A stretch of DNA of 25,015 nucleotides from a virus, in the IMG/VR virus record IMGVR_UViG_3300001097_000057, positions 3 through 25,017 of that record, one strand, 5' to 3'. Both the position numbers and the translations under genes were made by a program. Position 1 is the stretch's first letter. Each line of letters starts with the position of its first letter. Positions 1 to 6,535 of this stretch are shown piece by piece. Under the pieces are notes generated by a model that worked only from the letters and a program-made list of their open reading frames with translations, was not told the DNA's origin and did no database searches.

Positions 1-123
1 CTCACGCCAAAGTTTGTAAAGAACCGCCCGTACGTACTAGACAAGGCGATGCAGCTAGCAGCAAACAGAGCACAGGTTCAACCATCAATGTGCGGTATAC
101 CACACACAAGGAGTAAAGAATGA
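1..123 (+). CDS. C-terminal end of an unknown phage protein (partial)
   Basis: The first frame is open from base 1 to a TGA at 121-123 and gives 40 residues, starting LTPKFVKNRPYVLDKAMQLA. The start lies left of the window. The stop overlaps the next gene's ATG (ATGA at 120-123), the same coupling used by later genes in this block, which supports a real gene end. The fragment is basic and too short to assign to a family. Confidence 0.55.
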   Translation, partial: LTPKFVKNRPYVLDKAMQLAANRAQVQPSMCGIPHTRSKE

Positions 124-422
124 CGCCTGAAGCCAAAGTAAAAGACAAGGTTAAAAAGATTCTTAAATCACTCGGTGCGTACTACACGATGCCGATTGGT
201 ACGGGGTATGGCAACGCAGGTGTACCAGATTTTGTTGTGTGCCATAAGGGTAAGTTTGTTGGCATTGAGTGCAAGGCAGGTAACGGCAAGACGACAGCGT
301 TACAAGATAAGAATCTCCGTGATATAGAGATGGCAGGTGGTGTAGCAATGGTAGTGAATGAGAGCAATGTAATTACTTTACAAAGCGTTATAGAAAATTT
401 ATGTAGTACTAACAAGGAGTAA
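120..422 (+). CDS. VRR-NUC domain nuclease
   Basis: This 100-aa protein matches the stand-alone VRR-NUC form of the PD-(D/E)XK nuclease fold found in many phages. Visible motifs are G-V-P-D at residues 34-37, I-E-C-K at 49-52 and a downstream Q62, giving the D...ExK...Q active-site pattern that binds Mg2+. The N-terminal helix contains the usual conserved Glu (E4). VRR-NUC proteins cleave structured DNA such as flaps or junctions, so a role in replication-intermediate resolution fits its place at the head of a replication block; the exact substrate is inferred. AAGGAG at 108-113 lies 6 nt before the ATG, and the start overlaps the upstream stop, which fixes this start. Confidence 0.88.
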   Translation: MTPEAKVKDKVKKILKSLGAYYTMPIGTGYGNAGVPDFVVCHKGKFVGIECKAGNGKTTALQDKNLRDIEMAGGVAMVVNESNVITLQSVIENLCSTNKE

Positions 423-424
423 TC

Positions 425-586
425 ATGAGGGAGAAATCAAAACTAGCAGATAAAAACAGTACGTTTAAATTTACCGCAGGCAGTAACGTACAGGCAGTAT
501 GGCGTAAGCACGGATGGGTTCCCCCGTCTGAGTACCGTGATGACTATCTCTTTAAACACAACCGCGAGGCGCAGAAAAATGAATGA
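425..586 (+). CDS. Small hypothetical phage protein, 53 aa
   Basis: This short ORF begins MREKSKLADK and ends at a TGA at 584-586. It starts 2 nt after the VRR-NUC stop, with AAGGAG just upstream at the end of that gene, so it has a good ribosome site. It is basic, with a segment V-W-R-K-H-G-W-V-P-P-S-E-Y near residues 25-37 that recalls short conserved phage proteins. No domain is recognised. It fills a gap that would otherwise be empty and overlaps the next start by 8 nt, consistent with a real member of the transcription unit. Confidence 0.6.
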   Translation: MREKSKLADKNSTFKFTAGSNVQAVWRKHGWVPPSEYRDDYLFKHNREAQKNE

Positions 587-767
587 CGAGGACTTACGGG
601 ATTTGTTTGCGGGACTGGCGCTAGTGGGGTTAAACCTGAATGTTAGAGACCCACAGCATACAGCGAGATGGTGTTATGAAATGGCGGACGCGATGATCGA
701 AGCCAAGTATCAAAAAGAACCTGAAGAAGGTATTACCGCAATTAAACCTAAGAGGAAACTTAAATGA
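579..767 (+). CDS. Small conserved phage protein, 62 aa
   Basis: The protein begins MNDEDLRDLFAGLALVGLNL and contains A-R-W-C-Y-E-M-A-D-A-M-I-E-A near residues 28-41. This resembles a family of roughly 60-90 aa phage proteins of unknown function that pair a D-L-F/Y-F-A segment with an A-Y-x-x-A-D-A-M-L/I helix. The frame is open from an ATG at 537, but I choose ATG 579 because GAGG at 566-569 lies 9 nt upstream and the family normally begins here; the longer form would overlap the preceding gene heavily. It ends in an ATGA overlap with the next gene. No function can be assigned. Confidence 0.7.
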   Translation: MNDEDLRDLFAGLALVGLNLNVRDPQHTARWCYEMADAMIEAKYQKEPEEGITAIKPKRKLK

Positions 768-1144
768 AAGTCACTACTAAAAATAAAATTATTACTATGC
801 TTAATAAAGGTATGAGCCCTAAACAAATCTCTGAGAAACTTGGGTGTACTGTTAGCTACGTATATCCTATTCGTTGGGATTCAAAAACCGCAAACAAAAA
901 ACTTTTTGATGGGGCATTAAAAGCTGGAGCTAAATCTGCACCTGACATGGTTAACCACCCACCGCACTACACAGCGGGAGGGATTGAGACTATCGACTTT
1001 ATCGAAGCAAAGAAGTTAGGGTACAACTTAGGTAATGTAATTAAATACATTACACGAAGTGATCTTAAAGGCAGCCAACTTGAGGATCTTGAGAAGGCGT
1101 TGTGGTATTTAAACCGTGAAATTAAAAATCAAAAAAGAATTTAA
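764..1144 (+). CDS. HTH plus DUF3310 (SaV-like) protein
   Basis: This 126-aa protein has two parts. Residues about 8-37 form a helix-turn-helix-like segment (I-S-E-K-L-G-C-T-V-S-Y-V-Y). Residues about 64-120 match the DUF3310 / SaV-like family: N-H-P-P-H-Y at 64-69, I-E-T-I-D-F-I-E at 74-81, G-N-V-I-K-Y-I-T-R at 90-98 and D-L-E-K-A-L-W-Y-L at 108-116. DUF3310 proteins are widespread in phages and have been described as nucleotide-kinase-like, but their reaction is not established. The N-terminal HTH suggests DNA binding. The start overlaps the previous stop as ATGA, with GAGG upstream. Confidence 0.85.
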   Translation: MKVTTKNKIITMLNKGMSPKQISEKLGCTVSYVYPIRWDSKTANKKLFDGALKAGAKSAPDMVNHPPHYTAGGIETIDFIEAKKLGYNLGNVIKYITRSDLKGSQLEDLEKALWYLNREIKNQKRI

Positions 1145-1145
1145 A

Positions 1146-1292
1146 ATGAAAAAGCTAATCGCCGCATTACTATTGTCCACGTTCGCTATCGCAACCCATG
1201 CCGCAACTAAGTGTGAGCGTATGCCTAGCGGCAGTTTGTGTTGTTGGGATACAGTTGCTGAAGGGCCTTTCCGTCCTCTGTCTTGCTGGTAG
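1146..1292 (+). CDS. Small exported cysteine-rich protein, 48 aa
   Basis: The ORF begins 1 nt after the DUF3310 stop. Residues 1-20 form a textbook Sec signal peptide: two lysines after Met, a hydrophobic core L-I-A-A-L-L-L-S-T-F-A-I-A and a likely signal peptidase I site at T-H-A-A. No lipobox cysteine is seen. The predicted mature peptide is about 28 residues with four cysteines (C23, C32, C33, C47), enough for two disulfides in the periplasm. No ribosome site is obvious, only A-rich sequence, so expression may depend on coupling to the upstream gene. I recognise no family. A phage-made periplasmic peptide might act on the host envelope or in superinfection exclusion; this is inference. Confidence 0.6.
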   Translation: MKKLIAALLLSTFAIATHAATKCERMPSGSLCCWDTVAEGPFRPLSCW

Positions 1293-1298
1293 TAAATA

Positions 1299-1317
1299 GG
1301 GGGGCATTCCGCCCCCC
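1299..1317 (+). other. GC-only hairpin before the DNA polymerase gene
   Basis: A perfect 7-bp stem GGGGGGC/GCCCCCC encloses a 5-nt loop ATTCC. It lies 6 nt after the small exported gene's stop and 17 nt before the polymerase start. There is no U-tract, so it is a poor intrinsic terminator; it may stabilise mRNA ends or modulate translation. Confidence 0.65.
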
Positions 1318-1334
1318 GCCTAAAGAGAATGAAG

Positions 1335-3203
1335 ATGGATCTTATTACGTTGGATTATGAAACTTTTTATTCGAGTGATGTTGGATTTAAAAAGCTCACA
1401 ACAGAAGAATACGTGCGCCACCCTGAGTTTCATGTAATCGGTGTAGGTGTAAAAGTTAACGATGGCGAGACAACGTGGATATCAGCGGATCACCCTACCC
1501 TGAAACAGTATTTGCTCGGCGTGACTGATTGGTCTAACGCAGCTTTGCTCTGCCATAACGCTTTGTTTGACGGATCAGTACTCGCGTGGCATTTCGGTAT
1601 TGTGCCTAAACTCTATCTTGATACATTGTGCATGGCACGGGCGATTCACGGCGTAGATGCAGGAGGTTCTCTAGCTAAGTTAGCTGAGAGATATCAGCTT
1701 GGCGTTAAGGGTGATGAAGTAATTAACGCTCTTGGTAAGAAGCGAATTGACTTTGCACCAGAGGACTTGGCTAGGTATGGAGAGTATTGCAAGAACGACG
1801 TAGACCTCACATTTAATTTGTTTCAAGAACTGGTATCAAGCTTCCCTGAGAATGAGCTAAAACTAATTGACATGACGCTACGTATGTTTATTGAGCCGGT
1901 GTTTTACGTAGACGATGCGTTGTTAGCCGCTAGACTCACAGAGGTTCAAGAATATAAAGCAGCGTTGTTGCGTGGGTTGATGCAACGTATGGAGTGCGAT
2001 ACAGAAGAAGCTGTACGTAAGAAGTTAGCAAGTAATAAACAGTTTGGTGCGCTATTAAAAGAACTTGGCGTGAAGCTACCTATGAAGGTAAGCCCTACGA
2101 CAGGCAAAGACACACTTGCGCTAGCGAAGAACGATGAGGGGTTTATTGCCCTGACAGAACATGAAGACCCATACATACAACAACTATGCGCGGTGCGACT
2201 GGGTACTAAGTCAACGATAGAAGAATCACGTATAGAAAGATTTATAGACATCGGGGCTAGGAACAAAGGACTACTGCCTATCCCGCTAAAGTATTACGGC
2301 GCTCACACAGGTCGTTGGGCGGGATCGGACAAGGTAAACTTTCAAAACTTACCGAGCCGTGACAAGAAGAAGAAAGCATTGAAGAATGCTGTAATGGCAC
2401 CTGAAGGATATGTGGTCATTAACTGTGACTCATCTCAGATTGAGGCTAGGGTTCTCGCGTGGCTTGCAGGACAAGATGATTTAGTCGAAGCCTTTGCACA
2501 AGGCAAGGACGTGTACTCAGTTTTTGCATCAAAGATTTATGAGCGAGAGATTTCTAAAGCTAACCCCGTAGAACGTTTTGTGGGTAAGACATGCATTCTA
2601 GGATTGGGTTACGGCACAGGCGCGTTAAAACTTCAGCACACGTTAAAAACATCACCGCCGGGTGCCGACTTAACTGAAGACGAGTGCAAAGATATTGTTT
2701 CACTGTACCGTGAAATGAATAATAAGATCATTGAGCTATGGAGTGATGGGGACAAAGTTATTAAGAGCTTGGCTGACTGGGGTAAAACCAAGCCACATTA
2801 CTATGGTAAGAACAGATGCTTACAGATCAACTCTGAAGGTGTGTTGTTGCCTAATGGTTTGTATATCCGATACCCTGAGCTTCACTACAACACCGATGAA
2901 AGTAAAGGGCAGTACATGTACAAGTCTCGCAAGGGCCCTGTATCGATGTGGGGCGGATCGCTAGTTGAAAACGTAGTCCAAGCCTTAGCGCGGATCATCG
3001 TAGGTGAGCAGATGCTAAAGGTTAACGAGAAGTATCGTGTTGTGCTAACGGTGCATGATGCCGCCGTAGTAGTAGTGAAGAAAGAAGAATTAGATACTGC
3101 ACTAGAATACGTTACGGGGGTAATGTCTACCCCACCCGACTGGGCGACGGGTTTGCCTGTAGCTTGCGAAGCTGGATACGGAGGTAGTTATGGAGAATGC
3201 TAA
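1335..3203 (+). CDS. Family A DNA polymerase with 3'-5' exonuclease
   Basis: The replicative polymerase candidate, about 622 aa (numbering from ATG 1335). The exonuclease domain has Exo I D7-x-E9 (D-Y-E-T), Exo II N75...D79 (C-H-N-A-L-F-D) and Exo III Y151-x3-D155, so proofreading looks intact. The polymerase domain has motif A (C-D-S-S-Q-I-E-A-R, D365), motif B R414-x3-K418-x7-Y426-G, and motif C H574-D575-A576. Motif C carries Ala where most family A enzymes have Glu; the metal-binding Asp remains. There is no 5' nuclease domain, as usual for phage enzymes. An in-frame ATG also exists at 1329, but AGAG at 1324-1327 is well spaced only for 1335. The end overlaps the next gene by 14 nt. Confidence 0.95.
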   Translation: MDLITLDYETFYSSDVGFKKLTTEEYVRHPEFHVIGVGVKVNDGETTWISADHPTLKQYLLGVTDWSNAALLCHNALFDGSVLAWHFGIVPKLYLDTLCMARAIHGVDAGGSLAKLAERYQLGVKGDEVINALGKKRIDFAPEDLARYGEYCKNDVDLTFNLFQELVSSFPENELKLIDMTLRMFIEPVFYVDDALLAARLTEVQEYKAALLRGLMQRMECDTEEAVRKKLASNKQFGALLKELGVKLPMKVSPTTGKDTLALAKNDEGFIALTEHEDPYIQQLCAVRLGTKSTIEESRIERFIDIGARNKGLLPIPLKYYGAHTGRWAGSDKVNFQNLPSRDKKKKALKNAVMAPEGYVVINCDSSQIEARVLAWLAGQDDLVEAFAQGKDVYSVFASKIYEREISKANPVERFVGKTCILGLGYGTGALKLQHTLKTSPPGADLTEDECKDIVSLYREMNNKIIELWSDGDKVIKSLADWGKTKPHYYGKNRCLQINSEGVLLPNGLYIRYPELHYNTDESKGQYMYKSRKGPVSMWGGSLVENVVQALARIIVGEQMLKVNEKYRVVLTVHDAAVVVVKKEELDTALEYVTGVMSTPPDWATGLPVACEAGYGGSYGEC

Positions 3204-3375
3204 TTTGTACGAAGAAGGCGCTATGGACTGCATAAAAGCGTTTCATATGTGGCAACTGAATGTTCCCTTGAATTGCCACGTTGTGCCGTACGATATTTGG
3301 AGAGAAGCTTGGATTGCAGCAGAACTAAACATCACGAAACAAGTACAGGAAAATGATTGCCCAACAAGTAAATAA
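3190..3375 (+). CDS. Small hypothetical phage protein, 61 aa
   Basis: The protein begins MENANLYEEGAMDCIKAFHM and has a segment P-Y-D-I-W-R-E-A-W-I-A-A-E near residues 33-45, which looks like one amphipathic helix. GGAGG at 3180-3184 lies 5 nt before the ATG, and the gene overlaps the polymerase end by 14 nt, so it is well supported as a coding gene. No domain is recognised. Its tight coupling to the polymerase could mean a polymerase accessory role, but nothing in the sequence shows this. Confidence 0.7.
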   Translation: MENANLYEEGAMDCIKAFHMWQLNVPLNCHVVPYDIWREAWIAAELNITKQVQENDCPTSK

Positions 3376-3411
3376 AAGGTAATATGTATAGATAAACTTT
3401 AAAGGAAAAGC

Positions 3412-4068
3412 ATGGATTTCACATGGTCGTTCTCGTCCCTCAAGGACTACATCAACTGCCCTCGGCAGTATCGGGAAGTAAAGATACTGAAGAAGTTTAC
3501 TAAAGGGCCAACTCAGCAGATGACGTACGGTACAGAGGTACATAAGGCGTGTGAAGATTATGTAGGAGAGGGTAAACCCTTAGCTAAAAACTACGAGCGG
3601 TTTAAACCCGTGCTCGATTCTTTAATGGAAATACCGGGTACCCGATATCCTGAGTACGAGATGGCGTTGACTAAAGATAAGCAGCCTTGTGATTTTAATG
3701 ACGAAGGTCGGTGGGTGCGCGGGATTGTAGACTTACTAATTGTAGATGGTGACACAGCGTTTATCGTTGACTACAAAACAGGCAGTAACAAGTACCCTGA
3801 TGTAAAACAGTTAAAACTAATGGCGCTTATGACGTTCGCGCATTTCCCAGAAGTCCAACACATTAGGGCGGGCTTGTTGTTTATTATGCATAACAGTTTT
3901 ATAAATGAATCGTACGCAAAAAGTAATACTGACAAACTGTGGGGCAGTTTCCACGGTGACTTAGAAAGATTAAAATTGTCATACGAAACGAATGCTTGGA
4001 TGCCCAACCCTACCCCGTTGTGCGGATGGTGTCCTGTTACTACGTGTGACCATCATAAGGAAAAGTAA
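3412..4068 (+). CDS. PD-(D/E)XK nuclease, Cas4/RecB type, probable Fe-S cluster
   Basis: This 218-aa protein fits the PDDEXK_1 (Cas4/RecB-like) family. Catalytic elements are H44 (G-T-E-V-H-K), D107 (R-G-I-V-D) and D120-x-K122 (V-D-Y-K-T-G). Four cysteines are placed as in Fe-S nucleases of the Cas4/AddB group: C16 in N-C-P-R-Q-Y, and C204, C207 and C212 near the C-terminus (C-x2-C-x4-C). The cluster would staple the two ends of the fold together. In phages such proteins probably act as ssDNA exonucleases in recombination or end processing; the direction of cutting cannot be read from sequence. An AAAGGA site precedes the ATG, and the stop overlaps the next start as TAATG. Confidence 0.88.
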   Translation: MDFTWSFSSLKDYINCPRQYREVKILKKFTKGPTQQMTYGTEVHKACEDYVGEGKPLAKNYERFKPVLDSLMEIPGTRYPEYEMALTKDKQPCDFNDEGRWVRGIVDLLIVDGDTAFIVDYKTGSNKYPDVKQLKLMALMTFAHFPEVQHIRAGLLFIMHNSFINESYAKSNTDKLWGSFHGDLERLKLSYETNAWMPNPTPLCGWCPVTTCDHHKEK

Positions 4069-4379
4069 TGCCCTATACAAAATCTCCTCGCCCCTACAAG
4101 GACGAGTACAAAAAGCAGGTTGCTAGAGGCGAACATGATAACCGTATGGAACGCCAACGCGCTAGGCGCGAGATGGACAAAGAAGGTAAAGATGCAAACG
4201 GTAACGGTAAGGCTGATGCTAGAGAAGGTAAAGACATCGCTCATGTCAAAGCTCTGTCCAAAGGCGGTTCTAACAAGAACGGAGTCAAGCTAGAGTCAGC
4301 AGCTAAGAACCGATCATTTAAGCGTAACTCTAGCGGTGCGCTTGTGTCAGAAATTAGTAAGAAAGAACGTAAGAAATAA
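4068..4379 (+). CDS. HNH-like (HNN variant) protein, basic
   Basis: This very basic 103-aa protein has a segment at residues about 56-84 that reads like the core of an HNH nuclease: D-I-A-H-V-K-A-L-S-K-G-G (H59), then N-K-N-G-V-K-L, then A-K-N-R-S-F (N81). The last metal-binding His of the classic triad is replaced by Asn, an H-N-N form known in some HNH families. The Zn-binding cysteines of many HNH proteins are absent. Residues 20-50 are charged, with a D-A-N-G-N-G-K-A-D-A stretch that resembles an EF-hand loop only superficially. It is coupled to the nuclease upstream by TAATG. It may nick DNA or simply bind it; similar proteins in phages are often left as hypothetical. Confidence 0.6.
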   Translation: MPYTKSPRPYKDEYKKQVARGEHDNRMERQRARREMDKEGKDANGNGKADAREGKDIAHVKALSKGGSNKNGVKLESAAKNRSFKRNSSGALVSEISKKERKK

Positions 4380-4543
4380 TAATGTAGCCGTTAGGCATGA
4401 GTGGGCTACATGGGGGTTTTAGACTTTTGTTACCCTTTAACCATGTCAGTTGAGCGGTGCCGTCCTTCTCACTCTCTGGTGCGTCAGGCTCAACCGATTT
4501 GCCCCCGTAAGGGGCAACAGTTAAAACTAGTTAAGGATAAGTC
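4380..4543 (+). other. Structured non-coding leader before the SNF2 helicase
   Basis: This 164-nt stretch is the longest gap in the + strand block and has no convincing ORF. It contains three inverted repeats: an 8-bp pair at 4382-4389 / 4404-4411 with a 14-nt loop; a 7-bp pair GTTGAGC 4449-4455 / GCTCAAC 4488-4494; and a 7-bp hairpin TTGCCCC 4499-4505 / GGGGCAA 4511-4517 with a 5-nt loop. The first is followed by five G and four T, a weak terminator-like context. I see no good sigma-70 promoter and no tRNA fold. A regulatory leader, an mRNA processing site or a small RNA are all possible. Confidence 0.5.
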
Positions 4544-6106
4544 ATGCATATAGTTGAACAAAGTGCGGTTAGATTTAGAATAAGATCAGACCTAGTACCC
4601 GTCGTTACAGAGAGACTTGAGAAGTGTGAAGTTTTAGCTGATGATGGCGAGACAGCAGAAATGCTAGTCTATTGGGGCATTAGTGAAATGCAACTACTAG
4701 CCAGAATATACAACGACTCTGTTGTCCCTTCTCCGATAGTAAGAGACTACAAATGGCCTGGTTTGTTTACCCCATTTGAACATCAAAAAACTACTGCTCA
4801 ATTTCTATCTATACGTGACCGTGCGTTCTGCTTCAATGAAGCAGGTACAGGTAAAACATCGTCTGTAATTTGGGCGGCGGACTACCTCATGACGCAGAAG
4901 ATTATTAAGCGAGTGCTTGTGATCTGCCCACTATCTATCATGTACTCAGCTTGGCAAGCAGACATATTTAAAACCGCTATGCACCGTACCGTGGCTGTAG
5001 CTTATGGCGATGCCAACAAGCGCAAGAAAATTATTAATAGTGACTACGAGTTTGTGATTATTAACTTTGACGGTGTAAACATCGTGCAAGAGGACATTGC
5101 AAAGAATAGGTTTGATTTGATCGTAGTAGATGAAGCGAACGCATACAAGACTGCTACAACTAAGCGTTGGAAGACGCTTAACAAAATACTCGCGCCAAGT
5201 ACTAAGCTCTGGATGTTGACCGGTACACCTGCCTCACAGTCTCCTCTGGATGCGTTCGGCATAGCTAAATTAGTTGCGCCTGAGAATGTGCCACGCGCAT
5301 TCTCAGTATGGCGGGATAAAGTAATGACGCAGATTACTAAGTTCAAGTGGATGCCTAAACCTAATTCCAGAATGGACGTGTTCAATGCGCTTCAACCTGC
5401 AATTAGATACACAAAAGCAGAGTGCTTGGATCTACCAGAAGTTATGTATCAGACACGAGAGATACCGTTAACCCCACAGGTAAACAAATACTACAAGGAG
5501 CTTAAGCATCAGATGCTAACCCAAGCAGCGGGTGAGCAAATAAGCGCCGTGAATGCAGCGGCTAGCTTGAGTAAGTTACTCCAGATTTCAGGGGGCGCAG
5601 TCTACACCGACAAGCACAACGTCATAGAGTTTGATGTTAGCCCACGCCTTAACGCTCTTATGGAAGTACTGGATGAAACAGAACATAAGATAATTATATT
5701 TGTACCGTACCGCCACACAATTACTGTTGTAGCGGCCCACTTAACTAAAGAAGGAGTCAGCAATGAAATAATAAACGGAGATGTAGCAGCAAAAGAACGT
5801 TCCAATATCATCAACCGATTCCAAACTATGGAGTCACCTAGAGTATTAGTTATCCAACCTCAGTCAGCCTCGCATGGCGTGACCCTAACCGCTGCTAACA
5901 CCGTGGTTTTCTGGTCGCCCGTTATGAGTGTTGAGACATATCTTCAATGTATTGCGCGTATTGATCGAGTAGGACAAGTTAATAAGATGACTGTCGTACA
6001 CCTACAAGGATCAGAAGTCGAACGCAAGATGTACGCGATGCTGCAAGGCAAAGTGGATATGCACGAGAAGTTGGTTGATTTATACAAACAGGAAATAGAG
6101 GGTTAA
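4544..6106 (+). CDS. SNF2-type superfamily 2 DNA helicase/translocase
   Basis: This 520-aa protein has the full SF2 motif set of SNF2-like ATPases. Motif I is N98-E-A-G-T-G-K-T105, motif II D196-E-A-N199, motif III L-T226-G-T-P, and motif VI Q468-C-I-A-R472-I-D-R475-V-G-Q, preceded by I-N-G-D and Q-S-A-S-H-G-V-T-L-T in the second RecA lobe. SNF2 proteins translocate on duplex DNA and remodel protein-DNA complexes or branched DNA rather than unwinding long duplexes. The neighbouring nucleases, polymerase and primase-helicase imply a replication or recombination role. Motif II is DEAN rather than DEAH. AAGGAT lies 6 nt before the ATG. No nuclease domain is fused. Confidence 0.92.
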   Translation: MHIVEQSAVRFRIRSDLVPVVTERLEKCEVLADDGETAEMLVYWGISEMQLLARIYNDSVVPSPIVRDYKWPGLFTPFEHQKTTAQFLSIRDRAFCFNEAGTGKTSSVIWAADYLMTQKIIKRVLVICPLSIMYSAWQADIFKTAMHRTVAVAYGDANKRKKIINSDYEFVIINFDGVNIVQEDIAKNRFDLIVVDEANAYKTATTKRWKTLNKILAPSTKLWMLTGTPASQSPLDAFGIAKLVAPENVPRAFSVWRDKVMTQITKFKWMPKPNSRMDVFNALQPAIRYTKAECLDLPEVMYQTREIPLTPQVNKYYKELKHQMLTQAAGEQISAVNAAASLSKLLQISGGAVYTDKHNVIEFDVSPRLNALMEVLDETEHKIIIFVPYRHTITVVAAHLTKEGVSNEIINGDVAAKERSNIINRFQTMESPRVLVIQPQSASHGVTLTAANTVVFWSPVMSVETYLQCIARIDRVGQVNKMTVVHLQGSEVERKMYAMLQGKVDMHEKLVDLYKQEIEG

Positions 6107-6108
6107 CC

Positions 6109-6507
6109 ATGAGCACAAATATCGAAGAATTAGTACAGACATACTTGACAATAAGAAATCAACGTGAGACTATCTTACGTGAGTACGATGCAAAAGATGG
6201 TGATTTGAAGAAAGATTTACAAGCAGTTGAGCAGCAGCTTTTGTCTGTATGTAATGAGACTAACACCAATGGTTTCAAGACAAATTCAGGCACAGTTACA
6301 CGCAAGTTAACTGAACGTTTTTATTGTAACGACTGGGACAATTTTAGAAAGTTTGTCCTAGAGCATCAAGCAGTTGAATTGTTGGAACGACGTATCCATC
6401 AAGGCAATTTTAAAGAGTTCATCGCCGAGCATGCAGAAGATGGTTTACCGCCCGGAGTGAATATAATGAAAGAGTTTGGTATCACAGTACGTAAACCCAC
6501 AACGTAA
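6109..6507 (+). CDS. Conserved phage protein with N-terminal coiled coil
   Basis: This 132-aa protein starts with a charged helical stretch (residues about 5-50, L-T-I-R-N-Q-R-E-T-I-L-R-E-Y-D-A-K-D-G) likely to form a coiled coil. A T-N-S-G-T-V-T-R-K segment follows, then a conserved-looking C-terminal part with W-D-N-F-R-K-F-V-L-E-H, L-E-R-R-I-H-Q-G-N and L-P-P-G-V-N. The pattern recalls a phage family of about 130 aa that sits next to helicase and SSB-like genes and has no assigned function. It starts 2 nt after the helicase stop with GAGGG upstream. The context suggests a replication accessory role, which is inference. Confidence 0.75.
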   Translation: MSTNIEELVQTYLTIRNQRETILREYDAKDGDLKKDLQAVEQQLLSVCNETNTNGFKTNSGTVTRKLTERFYCNDWDNFRKFVLEHQAVELLERRIHQGNFKEFIAEHAEDGLPPGVNIMKEFGITVRKPTT

Positions 6508-6535
6508 ACAGTTAAATTCAGTCAAAGGAAATATT

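Noticed and set aside
537-578. Upstream ATG extending the 62-aa gene by 14 codons
   Set aside because: It has no ribosome site and would overlap the preceding 53-aa gene heavily, while ATG 579 has GAGG at good spacing.
4190-4230. EF-hand-like D-A-N-G-N-G-K-A-D-A loop in the HNH-like protein
   Set aside because: The loop lacks the full 12-residue pattern with Glu at position 12 and the flanking helices; it is probably a charged linker.
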